DNA of 64,000 bases from positions 372,001-436,000 of the forward strand of contig NZ_JAHBOH010000001.1 in NCBI RefSeq assembly GCF_018531375.1. The letters are read 5' to 3'. Origin of the DNA: Cellulomonas fulva (GTDB lineage Bacteria; Actinomycetota; Actinomycetes; Actinomycetales; Cellulomonadaceae). Shown here one piece after another: positions 1-11,462 of the stretch; positions within the stretch are counted from its first letter, which is position 1, and each line of letters starts with the position of its first letter. The position numbers were made by a program, and so were the translations under genes. Under the pieces are notes generated by a model that was not told the origin of the DNA, did not search any database, and worked only from the letters and a program-made list of their open reading frames with translations.

Positions 1-579
1 GAGGGTGAGGATCGCGGGGCGGGCTATCGGGACGAGCACCTGCCACAGGCGCCGCCACGAGCCCGCGCCGTCGATCTCGGCGGCCTCGACGAGCGAGCGC
101 GGCATGGCCCGGAACGTGGCCCGCAGCCAGAAGGCGCCGAACGGCACGCCCATGCCGACGTGGATCGCGATCAGCCCCAGCCAGCTGTTCGTCAGCCCCA
201 GGTCCCGGAACTGGTAGTACAGCGGGATCACGATGACCTCCGTGGAGATCATCAGGCCGAGCAGGATGACCGGGAAGATCACCTTGGACCCCGGCACGCC
301 CAGCACGCCGAGCGCGTACCCGGACAGGATCGCGACGAGCGCCTGGATGATCACCGCGCACACCGTGATGACGGTGCTCGCGAGCATCGCGTGCCCCAGG
401 TCCCCCTGGCGCCACGCGTCGGCGAAGTTGCTCCACTGCAGCGAGCCCACGTCGGGCGAGCCGGACCGGTCGGGGCTCAGCGCCGCCAGGACCGTCCACC
501 CGATCGGGAACACCACGGCGGCCGCGAACAGCGTCAGGACGAAGTAGTTCATGGTGCGCTCGGAGCGCGACGTCTTCAC
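1..579 (-). CDS. carbohydrate ABC transporter permease, MalG-like (3' end cut by window)
   Basis: This is the second inner-membrane permease of a binding-protein-dependent sugar importer. The 193 visible residues show an N-terminal hydrophobic helix (about 12-34), further helices near 65-90 and 98-120, and the cytoplasmic EAA loop reading EAAEIDGAGSWRRLWQ, which in this family docks onto the ATPase subunit. The C-terminal part lies beyond the window edge. The GTG start overlaps the stop of the preceding permease in a GTGA junction, so the two are translationally coupled. The substrate cannot be read from the sequence. No ATPase gene is visible; such importers often share a distant MsmK/UgpC-type ATPase. 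Confidence 0.93.
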   Translation of the reverse strand, partial: MKTSRSERTMNYFVLTLFAAAVVFPIGWTVLAALSPDRSGSPDVGSLQWSNFADAWRQGDLGHAMLASTVITVCAVIIQALVAILSGYALGVLGVPGSKVIFPVILLGLMISTEVIVIPLYYQFRDLGLTNSWLGLIAIHVGMGVPFGAFWLRATFRAMPRSLVEAAEIDGAGSWRRLWQVLVPIARPAILTL

Positions 580-1529
580 GGGGTCTCACCTCGCTCGGAG
601 ATCCGCTGGATCAGGACGGCCACGACGAGGCAGAACACCGCCATGACCACCCCGATCGCGGCCGCGGCGCCGACGTCGGGGTTCTGGAACGCCCGGCGGT
701 ACAGCAGGACGGCGGGCGTCAGGGTCGACGAGCCGGGCCCGCCCTGCGTCGTCAGCCAGACGAGGTCGAACGTGCGCAGCGCCGCCGTGACGGTGAGCGT
801 GAGCGCGACGGCGAGCTGCGGGCGCAGCGCCGGGAGCATGATCGAGAAGAACTCCCGGGCCGGGCCCGCGCCGTCGACGCGCGCCGCCTCGTACAGCTCC
901 GTCGGGATGGACTGGGCGCCGGCGATGAACAGGACCATGCAGAACCCGAAGGTCACCCACGCCCCGATCAGGCCGAGCGACGGCAGCGCCCACGCGGTGT
1001 CACCGAGCCAGCTCTTGGCCATCGAGTCGAGCCCGACCGCCCGCAGCGCCTCGTTGAGCGGTCCGGCCGGCGCCAGGATCCGCTTCCACACCACCGCGAT
1101 CACCACGGACGTGATCACCTGCGGGAGGAACAGCACCCACCGGTAGGCGGACTGCCCGCGCAGCCTGCGCCGCGAGAGGATCGCCGCGGACGTCAGCCCG
1201 AGCGCGATCGGCAGGAGCGCGAAGAAGAAGACCAGCACGACGACGTGCCGCAGGGCCGCGACGAGCTCCGGGTCGCTGAAGAACGCCGTGTAGTTGTCGA
1301 CCCCGACGGGCACGGGCGCCGAGACGCCGTCCCACTGGTAGAGCGAGTACACGAACGACTGGCCGAGCGGCACCAGGACGATCCACGTGTACAGCGCGAG
1401 GCCGGGGGCCAGGTAGACCAGGCCGATCCACCGGCGCCGCCGGCGTCCCTTCCGCGACCCGGCGGGAGCGGCGGAGGTCCGCTCCCGCCCGGGCACCGCG
1501 ACGGCGAGCTGCGCGCTGGCCACGGTCAC
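576..1529 (-). CDS. carbohydrate ABC transporter permease, MalF-like
   Basis: First permease of the sugar importer, 317 residues. After a basic N-terminus (GRRRRRW, about 28-34) there is a transmembrane helix (about 36-58), several more helices, and the conserved EAA loop (EAARVDGAGPAREFFSIMLP) near residue 220. This order is typical of the MalF/UgpA group. The GTG start overlaps the stop of the solute-binding protein gene and its own stop overlaps the next permease, giving a tightly coupled three-gene operon. The GntR-type regulator transcribed divergently upstream of the binding-protein gene is the obvious local regulator. Confidence 0.95.
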   Translation of the reverse strand: MTVASAQLAVAVPGRERTSAAPAGSRKGRRRRRWIGLVYLAPGLALYTWIVLVPLGQSFVYSLYQWDGVSAPVPVGVDNYTAFFSDPELVAALRHVVVLVFFFALLPIALGLTSAAILSRRRLRGQSAYRWVLFLPQVITSVVIAVVWKRILAPAGPLNEALRAVGLDSMAKSWLGDTAWALPSLGLIGAWVTFGFCMVLFIAGAQSIPTELYEAARVDGAGPAREFFSIMLPALRPQLAVALTLTVTAALRTFDLVWLTTQGGPGSSTLTPAVLLYRRAFQNPDVGAAAAIGVVMAVFCLVVAVLIQRISERGETP

Positions 1530-2875
1530 TTCCCGGCGTGGAAGTCGTCGTAGTCCGCCTGCGCCGCGTCGACCAGCTGCTGCGGCGTGGACTTGCCGGC
1601 GAACACGAGCTGCGCCTGGCCGCCCAGGATGTCGAGCATGTTGGGGCTGGCCCAGTCGAAGAAAGGCACGTACCCGTCGTGCTGCGTGACCTGGTCGGTC
1701 TGCTCGAGCTCGGTGGAGTAGACGCCGCCGTCGTCGGGGAGCGTCACGCCGTCGTAGCGGATCGGCAGCATCCCGGAGTCGACCGCGAGCTGGTTCATCT
1801 CGACCGAGCCGAGGTAGTCGACGAAGGCCGCGGCGGCGTCGGGGTGCTCGGTCCGGGCCGCGATGCCCAGCACGGCCGCGGGCGCGCCGACGGCGACCGC
1901 CGCCCCCTCGTCGTCCTGCGGGAGCGCGAGGCGGGCGAACTTCGAGCCGTCGACGCCCTCCTCGGCCATCGAGCCCGAGTAGTCGAAGTGGAAGACGCCG
2001 GTCCCGGCCTGGAACGCGTTGCGGCCGGCCTCGAGGTCGAGGCCCGACGCGTCGCCGTTGAACCAGCCGTTCTTCGACCAGTCGGCGAGCTTCTGGGCGG
2101 CGTCGAGCATGCCCGTGCCGGCCAGGTCGCCGTCCCCGTTGCCGTAGACGAAGTCGGTGATCTTGGTCGGGTCGCCCAGCATGGTCTGCAGCAGGAAGAG
2201 CGGCGCGGTCGCGAACGTCTTCTCCTGCATGCCCTGCTCGATGGGCACCTCACCGGCGTCCTTCGCCGCGGCGAGGGCCGCCTCGAAGTCCTCGACCGAC
2301 GTCGGCGCCTCGAGCCCCAACGCGTCGAGCTTGTCGACGTTGTAGTAGACGCCCATGGTGGTCAGCCGCGCGCCGGGCGTGCCCCAGAGCGAGCCCTTGC
2401 CCATGGTGGCGCCGTCGGTCGTGAACTCGTGCTCGGTCTGGATCGTCGGCGCCATCTGGTCCCGCCAGCCGTACGCGTCCGCGTAGGGGTCCAGGTTGAG
2501 CAGCAGTCCGCCCTTGGACAGCGTGCCCATGGACTGCCAGCCGTTGTTGATGGTGGCGACGTCCGGGCCGTCCTTGTCCGCGAGCCGCAGGTTGAGCGTC
2601 GCCATCACCTGGTCGAAGTCCGCGGCGGTGCGCTCGATCGTGATGTTGGGGTACGCGTCCTCGAACGCCGCGATGGCCTTCTTCATGTAGACCTCGTCGT
2701 TACCACCCGAGAAGTCGAGGAACTTGAGCGTCACGTCCCCGAGGGAGGCGGCGTCCGTGTCGACCGTGCCCGTCGACGCGCTGCTGTCGACCTGAGCGGC
2801 CTGCGGGGCGCACGCCGCGAGAGTGGCCACGAGGGCAGCGGCCACGGCCGTCCGCCGGAGGAGTCGTGTCGTCAT
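1526..2875 (-). CDS. extracellular sugar-binding lipoprotein of ABC transporter
   Basis: Family 1 solute-binding protein of a carbohydrate importer, 449 residues. The ATG chosen gives a proper lipoprotein signal peptide (MTTRLLRRTAVAAALVATLAAC) with lipobox LAAC and acylated Cys22. The open frame extends 70 codons upstream but that stretch overlaps the divergent regulator and has no signal-peptide character. The mature part has the usual two-lobe features, such as a FLDFSGGNDEVYMKKAIAAF segment and a C-terminal LVDAAQADYDDF helix. First gene of the operon with the two permeases. The ligand is unknown; family membership is clear, specificity is not. Confidence 0.94.
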   Translation of the reverse strand: MTTRLLRRTAVAAALVATLAACAPQAAQVDSSASTGTVDTDAASLGDVTLKFLDFSGGNDEVYMKKAIAAFEDAYPNITIERTAADFDQVMATLNLRLADKDGPDVATINNGWQSMGTLSKGGLLLNLDPYADAYGWRDQMAPTIQTEHEFTTDGATMGKGSLWGTPGARLTTMGVYYNVDKLDALGLEAPTSVEDFEAALAAAKDAGEVPIEQGMQEKTFATAPLFLLQTMLGDPTKITDFVYGNGDGDLAGTGMLDAAQKLADWSKNGWFNGDASGLDLEAGRNAFQAGTGVFHFDYSGSMAEEGVDGSKFARLALPQDDEGAAVAVGAPAAVLGIAARTEHPDAAAAFVDYLGSVEMNQLAVDSGMLPIRYDGVTLPDDGGVYSTELEQTDQVTQHDGYVPFFDWASPNMLDILGGQAQLVFAGKSTPQQLVDAAQADYDDFHAGK

Positions 2876-2944
2876 CGTCAGTCCGTTTCTCGAGTTCACA
2901 ACACTGGGATCGAGTGGTGGACCGACCATAACCACAAGCAGACC

Positions 2945-2957
2945 AGTTAGTCCAACT
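2945..2957. promoter_or_regulatory. candidate GntR operator in the divergent promoter region
   Basis: The 13-mer AGTTAGTCCAACT is an inverted repeat with one mismatch. It sits midway between the divergent binding-protein gene and the GntR/UTRA gene. A half site AGTTGTC recurs at 2993-2999. Position and symmetry fit a dimeric winged-helix repressor controlling both directions. The assignment is inference from layout and symmetry. Confidence 0.5.
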
Positions 2958-3013
2958 AGATCGTTGACGGCCATCTGGTGCGCAAGTGGCCTAGTTGTCG
3001 CTACGATGCCCGC

Positions 3014-3742
3014 GTGGTCAACGACACGACGCCCCAGCAGGTCGCGTACCGCCGCGTCCTCGACGAGGTGCAGCGCGGCGTGCACGCACCCGGGTCCCGC
3101 CTCCCCGCGGAGCGCCAGATGGCGGCCGACCTGGGCGTCTCCCGCATGACGCTGCGCGCGGCGCTGACCCGGCTCGCCGCGGAGGGCGTCCTCGACCGAT
3201 CGGCCCAGCGGGGATGGTTCGTCGCGCGCCAGCTCCTCGGCGAGCCGCCGAGCACGCTGCTCTCGTTCAGCGAGATGGCCACGGCCCGCGGGCTCCGGGC
3301 CACCTCACAGGTGCTGGTCCAGCGCACCCGCCCGTGCGACCTGTCCGAGGCGGAGCGCCTGGGCATCGCGCCGACCGCGCCCGTCGTCGAGGTCGAGCGC
3401 GTGCGCGGCTTCGAGGGCACGCCGGTGTGCCTGGACCGGTCGGTGGTGCCGCGGGCCCTGTGCCCGAGCCTCGAGTCGGTGGACCTGACCGACGCGTCGC
3501 TGTACCGGACGCTGGAGGACGCGGGCGTGGCCATCCACCGCTCGTCGTACACCGTCCAGGCGGCCGCGGCGGGTCCGCGCGTGGCCGAGCTGCTGCACCT
3601 CGAGCTGGGCGCGCCCGTGCTCGTCGGCGTCGAGGTCGCCTTCAACGCGACGGGTGCGCCCGTCCTGCTCGGGCACGCCGAGTACCGCGGCGACGCCTAC
3701 CGGTTCGAGGCGGACCTGTTCCGCGAGCGCGCCCGGACCTGA
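3014..3742 (+). CDS. GntR-family transcriptional regulator with UTRA ligand domain (HutC subfamily)
   Basis: 242 residues. The N-terminal winged helix (about 5-75) contains the typical GSRLPAERQMAADLGVSRMT sequence. A UTRA effector-binding domain fills about 85-235 (APVVEVERVRGFEGTPVCLD, and near the end VAFNATGAPVLLGHAEYRGD). The GTG at 3014 is preferred over the ATG 12 codons upstream because that extension (MRKWPSCRYDAR) looks non-coding and runs into the intergenic operator region. UTRA regulators of this type usually sense a sugar or sugar phosphate, and the gene diverges from the sugar ABC operon, so it is probably its repressor. Confidence 0.93.
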   Translation: MVNDTTPQQVAYRRVLDEVQRGVHAPGSRLPAERQMAADLGVSRMTLRAALTRLAAEGVLDRSAQRGWFVARQLLGEPPSTLLSFSEMATARGLRATSQVLVQRTRPCDLSEAERLGIAPTAPVVEVERVRGFEGTPVCLDRSVVPRALCPSLESVDLTDASLYRTLEDAGVAIHRSSYTVQAAAAGPRVAELLHLELGAPVLVGVEVAFNATGAPVLLGHAEYRGDAYRFEADLFRERART

Positions 3743-3749
3743 CGCGCGG

Positions 3750-4244
3750 TCAGCCGACCTTCGGGTTGTCCCAGATCTTGGTGACGCACCAGCCGGCCTT
3801 GTGGCCGTCCCGGTCGATCGCGCACACGCGGATCAGCAGGTTCGGCAGGGGCGTCGAGCTGCGCCAGCCGGTCCACCTCTGACCCGTGTGGGACTTGAGG
3901 GTCACGCGGCCGTTGCCGCAGCCGTTGGTGTCCTTCAGGCCGACGTACCACCAGCGCTCGTCGCCGTTCTTCTCGCGCGTGCCCATGCCGTCCAGGTAGA
4001 CGCCGCGACCGTCCTGCGGGCAGACGTCGGCGATCCAGCCCGACACCTCGACCAGCCGCTTGCTGGCCCAGCGGACGCTGAACTCCCCGCGCAGCCCCTC
4101 GTGGATGTACTGGTACGTCACGGGCTTCGAGGTCGCCGCGGCGGCGGTCGTCGCCGGCAGGGCGACCGCGCCGAGCGAGAGCGTGAGCGCGACGAGCGCG
4201 CCCCAGGCGGCGCGGGGACGCCGGGTGCGGACGGTGCTGGGCAT
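3750..4244 (-). CDS. small secreted protein of unknown function
   Basis: 164 residues with a Sec signal peptide: basic start MPSTVRTRRPRAAWG, hydrophobic core to about residue 30, and a cleavable Ala-rich end (TTAAAA) near 38. The mature domain is about 125 residues, rich in Trp and Gly, with four cysteines (VCPQDG, NGCGNG, RVCAID, GWCVTK) that could form two disulfides. A strong Shine-Dalgarno (GGGAGGAA) precedes the ATG. Not recognised as a named family; the fold looks all-beta. Its stop lies 7 bp from the convergent GntR gene. Confidence 0.85.
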   Translation of the reverse strand: MPSTVRTRRPRAAWGALVALTLSLGAVALPATTAAAATSKPVTYQYIHEGLRGEFSVRWASKRLVEVSGWIADVCPQDGRGVYLDGMGTREKNGDERWWYVGLKDTNGCGNGRVTLKSHTGQRWTGWRSSTPLPNLLIRVCAIDRDGHKAGWCVTKIWDNPKVG

Positions 4245-4352
4245 GGTTCCTCCCTCGTCGGACCTGACCGACGGTAGGACCGCGGACCGCCGGCCGCACG
4301 ACGAGCCCGACGAGCACGCACGGCGTCGGCGCCGCCGCGTACCCTCCCTCGG

Positions 4353-5228
4353 GTGACGTCCGACGAGTACCTCGAGGTCAACCGCGCGAACTGGGACAGC
4401 CGCGCCGCCGTGCACGTGCAGGGCTACGGGATCGAGGCGCTGCTGGCGGACCCGGGCCGGCTCTCGGACGTCGTGGCGTTCGACCGCCCCCGGCTCGGGG
4501 ACGTCGCGGGCCTCGACGCGGTGCACCTGCAGTGCCACCTCGGCACGGACACCCTGAGCCTCGCCCGGCTCGGGGCGCGCATGACGGGCGTGGACCTCTC
4601 GGGCGCCTCGCTCGCTGCGGCCCGTTCGCTCGCGACGCGCGCGGGCACCCCGATCGACTACGTCGAGTCGGACGTGTACGCGGCACCGGAGGCGCTCGGC
4701 GGGCGCCGGTTCGACCTGGTCTACACGGGCATCGGCGCCCTGTGCTGGCTGCCCAGCATCGACCGGTGGGCGCGGACGGTGGCGCGGCTGCTCCGGCCGG
4801 GCGGGCGGCTGTTCGTCCGCGACGGCCACCCGGTGCTCAACTCGGTGCTCGCGACGACGGTCGGGGCCGAGCACGCCGACCGCGCCCAGCAGCCGTGGAT
4901 CACCGGCACCGGCGGGCTGACCCCGTCGCTCGAGCTGCCCTACTTCGAGCAGGAGCGCGCCATCGTCTGGGAGGACGAGAGCACCTACGGGGGCACCGGC
5001 GCGGTCGAGCAGCCGCGGTCGATGGAGTGGAACCACGGCCTCGGCGAGATCGTCACCGCGGTCCTGGACGCGGGCCTCGAGCTCACCTCGCTCACCGAGC
5101 ACGACAGCGTCCCGTGGGACGCGCTGCCCGGCCTGACCGTGCTCGACGGGGCGACCGGCGAGTACCGCCTGCGCGAACGGCCGGAGCGCCTGCCCGCGAG
5201 CTTCACGCTCACGGCGCGCCTGCGCTGA
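4353..5228 (+). CDS. class I SAM-dependent methyltransferase
   Basis: 291 residues with a Rossmann-type methyltransferase core at about 50-160: SAM-binding motif I region HLQCHLGTDTLSLARLG, acidic motif II GVDLSGAS, and motif near LLRPGGRLFVRDGHP. The C-terminal 110 residues resemble the small-molecule methyltransferases of the Methyltransf_11/25 groups. The substrate is unknown. The GTG start sits close after the divergent secreted-protein promoter. Its 3' end overlaps the convergent double-GntR gene by 20 bp. Confidence 0.9.
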   Translation: MTSDEYLEVNRANWDSRAAVHVQGYGIEALLADPGRLSDVVAFDRPRLGDVAGLDAVHLQCHLGTDTLSLARLGARMTGVDLSGASLAAARSLATRAGTPIDYVESDVYAAPEALGGRRFDLVYTGIGALCWLPSIDRWARTVARLLRPGGRLFVRDGHPVLNSVLATTVGAEHADRAQQPWITGTGGLTPSLELPYFEQERAIVWEDESTYGGTGAVEQPRSMEWNHGLGEIVTAVLDAGLELTSLTEHDSVPWDALPGLTVLDGATGEYRLRERPERLPASFTLTARLR

Positions 5229-6510
5229 CCCCCGCCGGCTCCTCGCCGGTGCACATGGTCCACACGGCGGCCTGCGCGTCGTCGGACCGGCCGGCGACGA
5301 CGAGCGCGTGGAGCTCCCGCAGGCGCGTGCCGTCCGCGGCGAGCGTGCCGTAGGCGCTGGGCGCCACCGACCACCTGCCGCGCGCGGCGAGCGTGGAGGT
5401 GAGCGTCCGCAGCCGCGTGCTGCCGCCGGCGTCGGTGATCGCGTCGAACGACGAGCCGGCGGCGCGCGCGAACGAGGCGGGGTCGTGCACGTCGTCCCAC
5501 GCGGGCAGCGTCGCGGCGAGCGCGCGCGCCAGAGCGTCGGGATCCCGCTGCATCGCGAGCCGCACCGCGAGCGCGCGCAGCACGCCGAGCGCGCGCATCA
5601 GGTCCCGCACGTCGCGCTCGTCGGGCTCCGCGACGCGCGCCGACCGGTGGTGGCTCTGCACGACGAGACCCGCGCGGTCCAGCGCCGTGAGCGCCTCGCG
5701 CACCGGGGTGCGCGAGATGCCGAGCCAGGTCATGAGCTCGGACTCGCGCAGGGTCTCCCCCGGCAGCAGCGTCCCGTCGTGGATCGCCTGCTCGATCGCG
5801 GCGGCCGCGCGCTCGCGCAGGGTGGCGGGCGGGGCGGGGGCCGGCGGCTCGTCCCGCCGGCCGGTCATCGCGGCGTCCGCCACCAGCGCGTCGACGAGCG
5901 CGCGCCACGACTCCCGCGCGGCCGGGGGGTCGCCCGCCAGGGCCGAGTCCACCGCGGCGCGCATCCGGGCGTGGTGCTCGTCGGGCAGGTCACCGGCGTG
6001 CAGCGCGGCGTACCGGTCGACGACGGGCGCGACCGCGGCGCTCACGCGGGCGTACTCGAGGTTGCCCGCGCCGTCCAGGATCGTGCGCAGCAGCCCGCGC
6101 ATCCGGTGCTCGGCCACCGCCGCGCGGTAGGCGTCGGCGTCCGGGAGCACCGCGTCGCGCGCCGCCGCGAGCCGCTCGCGCGCGGCGTGGTCCCCGCGAC
6201 CGGCGAGCTCCGTCAGCGCCTGGGTCAGGACGGCGCCGTCGATCTCGAGGGCCTCCCGGGACGCGCGCCCGTCGAGCGGCGTGACGTGGGTGGACCGTCG
6301 GGGGGCGACGTCGACGAGCCCCACCGCCGCGAGCGCGTTGAGCGCCTCCCGCAGCGGGGCACGGGAGGTGCCGGTGAGCCGGACCAGCTCGTCGTCCGAC
6401 AGCCGCGAGCCGGGCGCGAGCGCCCCCGTGACCAGCGCGCGCTCGAGCACGGCGTAGGCCGCGTCCCGCGAGGGGGCCGCGAGCGGCGAGGGGTCGGTCG
6501 GGATCGGCAC
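5209..6510 (-). CDS. double GntR (FadR-like) regulator, tandem fusion
   Basis: 433 residues holding two complete GntR modules in one chain. The first winged helix spans about 15-75 (SRAPLREALNAL, about 49-60) followed by a helical ligand-type domain to about 215. A Pro/Ala linker (EPPAPAPPAT) leads into a second winged helix at about 230-290 (SRTPVREALTAL) and a second helical domain. Normal FadR-type proteins are about 230 residues and bind DNA as dimers, so this looks like a covalent pseudo-dimer. The helical domains lack an obvious full FCD metal-binding set. A GGAGATGAC ribosome site precedes the GTG. Divergent from the MucBP surface protein, which it might regulate (inference). Confidence 0.88.
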   Translation of the reverse strand: MPIPTDPSPLAAPSRDAAYAVLERALVTGALAPGSRLSDDELVRLTGTSRAPLREALNALAAVGLVDVAPRRSTHVTPLDGRASREALEIDGAVLTQALTELAGRGDHAARERLAAARDAVLPDADAYRAAVAEHRMRGLLRTILDGAGNLEYARVSAAVAPVVDRYAALHAGDLPDEHHARMRAAVDSALAGDPPAARESWRALVDALVADAAMTGRRDEPPAPAPPATLRERAAAAIEQAIHDGTLLPGETLRESELMTWLGISRTPVREALTALDRAGLVVQSHHRSARVAEPDERDVRDLMRALGVLRALAVRLAMQRDPDALARALAATLPAWDDVHDPASFARAAGSSFDAITDAGGSTRLRTLTSTLAARGRWSVAPSAYGTLAADGTRLRELHALVVAGRSDDAQAAVWTMCTGEEPAGVSAGAP

Positions 6511-6627
6511 GCGTCATCTCCTCACGGACGGACGCCGCCCAGGTTAGGTCGATGGTCCCTGTTCGTGGTCGTGGTCGCTGAAATACATTCGGGGAGTCAA
6601 CGAACCCGAGGAGTACGGGGAACTCCC

Positions 6628-9084
6628 ATGAACATCCGTCACCACCGCACCGCCACCGCCGTGGCCGTCGCGCTCGGCGCGAGCGCGCTCGTCGTCGTGG
6701 GCGCGCCCGGCGCCACCGCCGTCCCGGGGAACGCCGGCCAGCCGGCGCCCGGCATCGTCGTCTTCCACGAGGACTTCGAGCAGGCGCCCGACTCCGGTCC
6801 GCGCACGATGCTCGACGCCTACGCGGGCGGCCGGTACACCGCCGACCCGTACTGGCTGGACGCGGCGAAGGCGAACGGCATGGTCCTGTCCTGGAACAAC
6901 ACCGCGGTCACGGGCGACGCCACAGGTGCCAAGAACGGCACCGAGGACACCGCCTTCGCGACGCTGCGCCAGCTCACCGAGGCGCTCGGCAAGATCAACG
7001 GAACCGCGAACCCCCAAGCCAACACCGCCATCTCTGCCTACACGCAGAGCAGGGGGACACCCCCCGCCGGTGGTCAGGTCATGTTCCGGACGACCGCCGC
7101 CAACCCGGTCACCGTCAAGGACGGACACGGCCGGTTCCTCGCGTTCTCGATGTCCGCTGCGGCGACGAACGCGAAGAACCCGCAGGCCACCGGCATGGCC
7201 AAGGACCGGGAGAACCCGCAGCTGATGCTGTACGTGGAGCGCGGCGGCGTGGAGACCGCGCTGACGTCGGTGCCGATCGACCCGATGACGGACCCGCGCG
7301 CCCGCAAGGTCAGTGTCACCCGGCTCACACCGGGCGCGAGCGAGGCCGTCCGTGCCGGCCACTTCGCCTCCGACCACTCGTTCCTCTACGACGGGGGCGA
7401 GTTCGGCATCGTCGTGCGCAACATGACCTCTGCCCACCTGGGCAACGACGGCGCGTTCGACGACATCACGATCCTCGACGTCACCCCGCAGCTCGACAAG
7501 AAGTTCGACGAGAGCCAGGCCGCCACGGGCGAGGCCGTGCGCCTGACGTTCACCGTGACCAACACCGACGAGCTCGCGGAGAAGGACGGCTGGTCGTTCA
7601 CCGACGAGCTGCCCGACGGACTCGTCGTCGCCGACGAGCCGAGGCTTCAGGTCGACGGCGCCGCGGACGTGGTCGCGCGCCCCGGTTCGGGGACCGTCAC
7701 CGTCACGAACGGTGAGCTCGACGCGGGCGACGACGCGGTGACCATCTCGCTCGACGTCACGTCGGCCGTGCCCGGCACCTACACGAACGGCGCGGACAAC
7801 ATCGTCGTCCACCGCGGGCTCGACACGCCGGCCGACGCGAGCGTCACGTTCGTGGACCCGCAGCCGCAGCCCGCGACGCTCGTCGTGCGGTACGTCGACG
7901 AGGACGGCGTGGACGTCGCCACGGGGTACACCCGCGAGGGCACCGAGGGCGACGCGTACGCGACGCTCCCCGAGGACGTCCCGGGCTACGACCTGGTCGC
8001 CTTCCCGACGAACCAGGACGGCACGCTCGCCGCCGGCACCACCGAGGTCGTGTATGTCTACCGCCCGGTCGTCGCCCCGGCGACCGGCGAGCTGGTCGTC
8101 CGCCACGTCGACGAGCACGGCAACCCGCTGGCCGAGCCCGAGCGGACCACGCAGGACGTCGGCACGGAGTACGCGACGAGCTCCCGGTCCTTCGACGGGT
8201 ACGAGCTGGTCGACGTGACCGGACCGACGTCCGGCCGCTACACCGAGGGCACGACCGAGGTGGTCTACGTCTACCGCCCGGTCGCGGAGCCCAAGGTCGG
8301 CGACCTCGTCGTGCGGTACGTCGACGAGGACGGCCACGAGATCGCGGGGGCCGACCGGTCCACCGGCACGCCCGGTGACGCGTACGGCACGGCGGCGAAG
8401 GACATCGAGGGCTACACGCTCCACGTGACGCCGTCGAACGCGCGCGGCGAGCTCGTCGAGGGCACCACCGAGGTCGTGTACGTCTACCGCAAGGACTCGC
8501 CGGCCCCGGCTCCCGCGGACCTGACCGTGCGGTTCGTCGACGAGACCGGCAAGCCGCTCGCCGACCCGGTCCACCGCGACGGCACCGAGGGCGAGCACTA
8601 CGACACCCGCCCGGCCACCATCCCCGGCTACGAGCTGGTCGCGATCCCGACGAACGCGTCCGGCGAGATGACCGTGGGGACCGAGGTCGTGTACGTGTAC
8701 CGCAAGACCCCGGTGGACCCCGTCGACCCGGTTGACCCCGTCGACCCCGTCGACCCGGTGGATCCCGTCGACCCGGTGGATCCCGTCGACCCGGTGGATC
8801 CCTTCATGCCGGTCGACCCGACCGACCCCGTGGACCCGGTCACGCCCGTGGACCCGACCCTGCCCGCCGAGCCCACCCGGCCCGCCACCCCCGCGCGCCC
8901 GGCGCAGCCCGCGCCGGTCGCCCCGGCGGAGCCCACGCCGGCGCCGTCCGCCCAGGCCGGCCCGTCCCGACTGGCGAGCACCGGCTCGTCGGCCGTAATG
9001 CTGGGCGGCGCAGCGGCCGTGCTGGCGCTCGGCGGTGCCGCGCTCGTGGCGTTGCGTCGCCGGGCCGGGCACGACGAGCACTGA
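6628..9084 (+). CDS. MucBP-repeat surface protein with sortase signal
   Basis: 818 residues. Signal peptide 1-31 (ends GATA). The N-terminal domain, about 45-285, begins [11 protein letters not shown] and resembles Gram-positive surface-adhesin domains. A DUF11-like beta domain follows (about 290-410). Four MucBP-type repeats of about 66 residues run from about 416 to 695, each opening with (V/T)VR(Y/H/F)VDE and closing with EVVYVYR. Next come a Pro-Val-Asp repeat stalk and a Pro/Ala-rich wall-spanning region. The C-terminus has LASTG (782-786), a hydrophobic helix and RRRAGHDEH, fitting class E sortase substrates of high-GC actinobacteria. Probably an adhesin displayed on the cell wall; the mucin-like ligand is only implied by the repeat family. 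Confidence 0.9.
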   Translation: MNIRHHRTATAVAVALGASALVVVGAPGATAVPGNAGQPAPGIVVFHEDFEQAPDSGPRTMLDAYAGGRYTADPYWLDAAKANGMVLSWNNTAVTGDATGAKNGTEDTAFATLRQLTEALGKINGTANPQANTAISAYTQSRGTPPAGGQVMFRTTAANPVTVKDGHGRFLAFSMSAAATNAKNPQATGMAKDRENPQLMLYVERGGVETALTSVPIDPMTDPRARKVSVTRLTPGASEAVRAGHFASDHSFLYDGGEFGIVVRNMTSAHLGNDGAFDDITILDVTPQLDKKFDESQAATGEAVRLTFTVTNTDELAEKDGWSFTDELPDGLVVADEPRLQVDGAADVVARPGSGTVTVTNGELDAGDDAVTISLDVTSAVPGTYTNGADNIVVHRGLDTPADASVTFVDPQPQPATLVVRYVDEDGVDVATGYTREGTEGDAYATLPEDVPGYDLVAFPTNQDGTLAAGTTEVVYVYRPVVAPATGELVVRHVDEHGNPLAEPERTTQDVGTEYATSSRSFDGYELVDVTGPTSGRYTEGTTEVVYVYRPVAEPKVGDLVVRYVDEDGHEIAGADRSTGTPGDAYGTAAKDIEGYTLHVTPSNARGELVEGTTEVVYVYRKDSPAPAPADLTVRFVDETGKPLADPVHRDGTEGEHYDTRPATIPGYELVAIPTNASGEMTVGTEVVYVYRKTPVDPVDPVDPVDPVDPVDPVDPVDPVDPVDPFMPVDPTDPVDPVTPVDPTLPAEPTRPATPARPAQPAPVAPAEPTPAPSAQAGPSRLASTGSSAVMLGGAAAVLALGGAALVALRRRAGHDEH
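8710..8802 (+). repeat. in-frame Pro-Val-Asp codon repeat (stalk of the surface protein)
   Basis: A run of 31 codons encodes (PVD)n, built from 9-bp units such as ccggtggac and 18-bp higher units (cccgtcgacccggtggat repeated nearly exactly). After a short break (FMPVDPTD) similar units continue. Such arrays expand and contract by slippage, so stalk length may differ between strains. Confidence 0.9.
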
Positions 9085-9097
9085 GCTCCACACCCAC

Positions 9098-9138
9098 GGC
9101 GGGCCGCCTCCGTTCACCGCGAACGGGGGCGGCCCGCC
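9098..9138 (+). terminator. hairpin terminator after the surface protein gene
   Basis: An 11-bp stem, GGCGGGCCGCC paired with GGCGGCCCGCC, carries an inner CGTTC/GAACG stem, starting 14 bp after the stop. There is no clear T-run, as is common for actinobacterial terminators. Confidence 0.8.
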
Positions 9139-9172
9139 GTCGTGCGCGAGCCCACGGTCGGGACCGGGACCA

Positions 9173-11372
<2,200 letters not shown>

Positions 11373-11379
11373 GGAACGC

Positions 11380-11419
11380 GAGGGCGAGGTACCGGGAACA
11401 GGTCCGGTACCTCGCCCTC
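11380..11419 (+). terminator. strong hairpin terminator after the xylanase gene
   Basis: A perfect 16-bp stem, GAGGGCGAGGTACCGG paired with CCGGTACCTCGCCCTC around an 8-nt loop, begins 8 bp after the stop codon. Confidence 0.88.
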
Positions 11420-11462
11420 CGTCCTGCCCCGTCGCTAGGGTCGGCACGACGAGGGAGGCGAC

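Noticed and set aside
1526..3085. Longer 519-residue start for the sugar-binding protein
   Set aside because: The extra 70 residues overlap the divergent GntR gene and operator and would bury the lipoprotein signal peptide.
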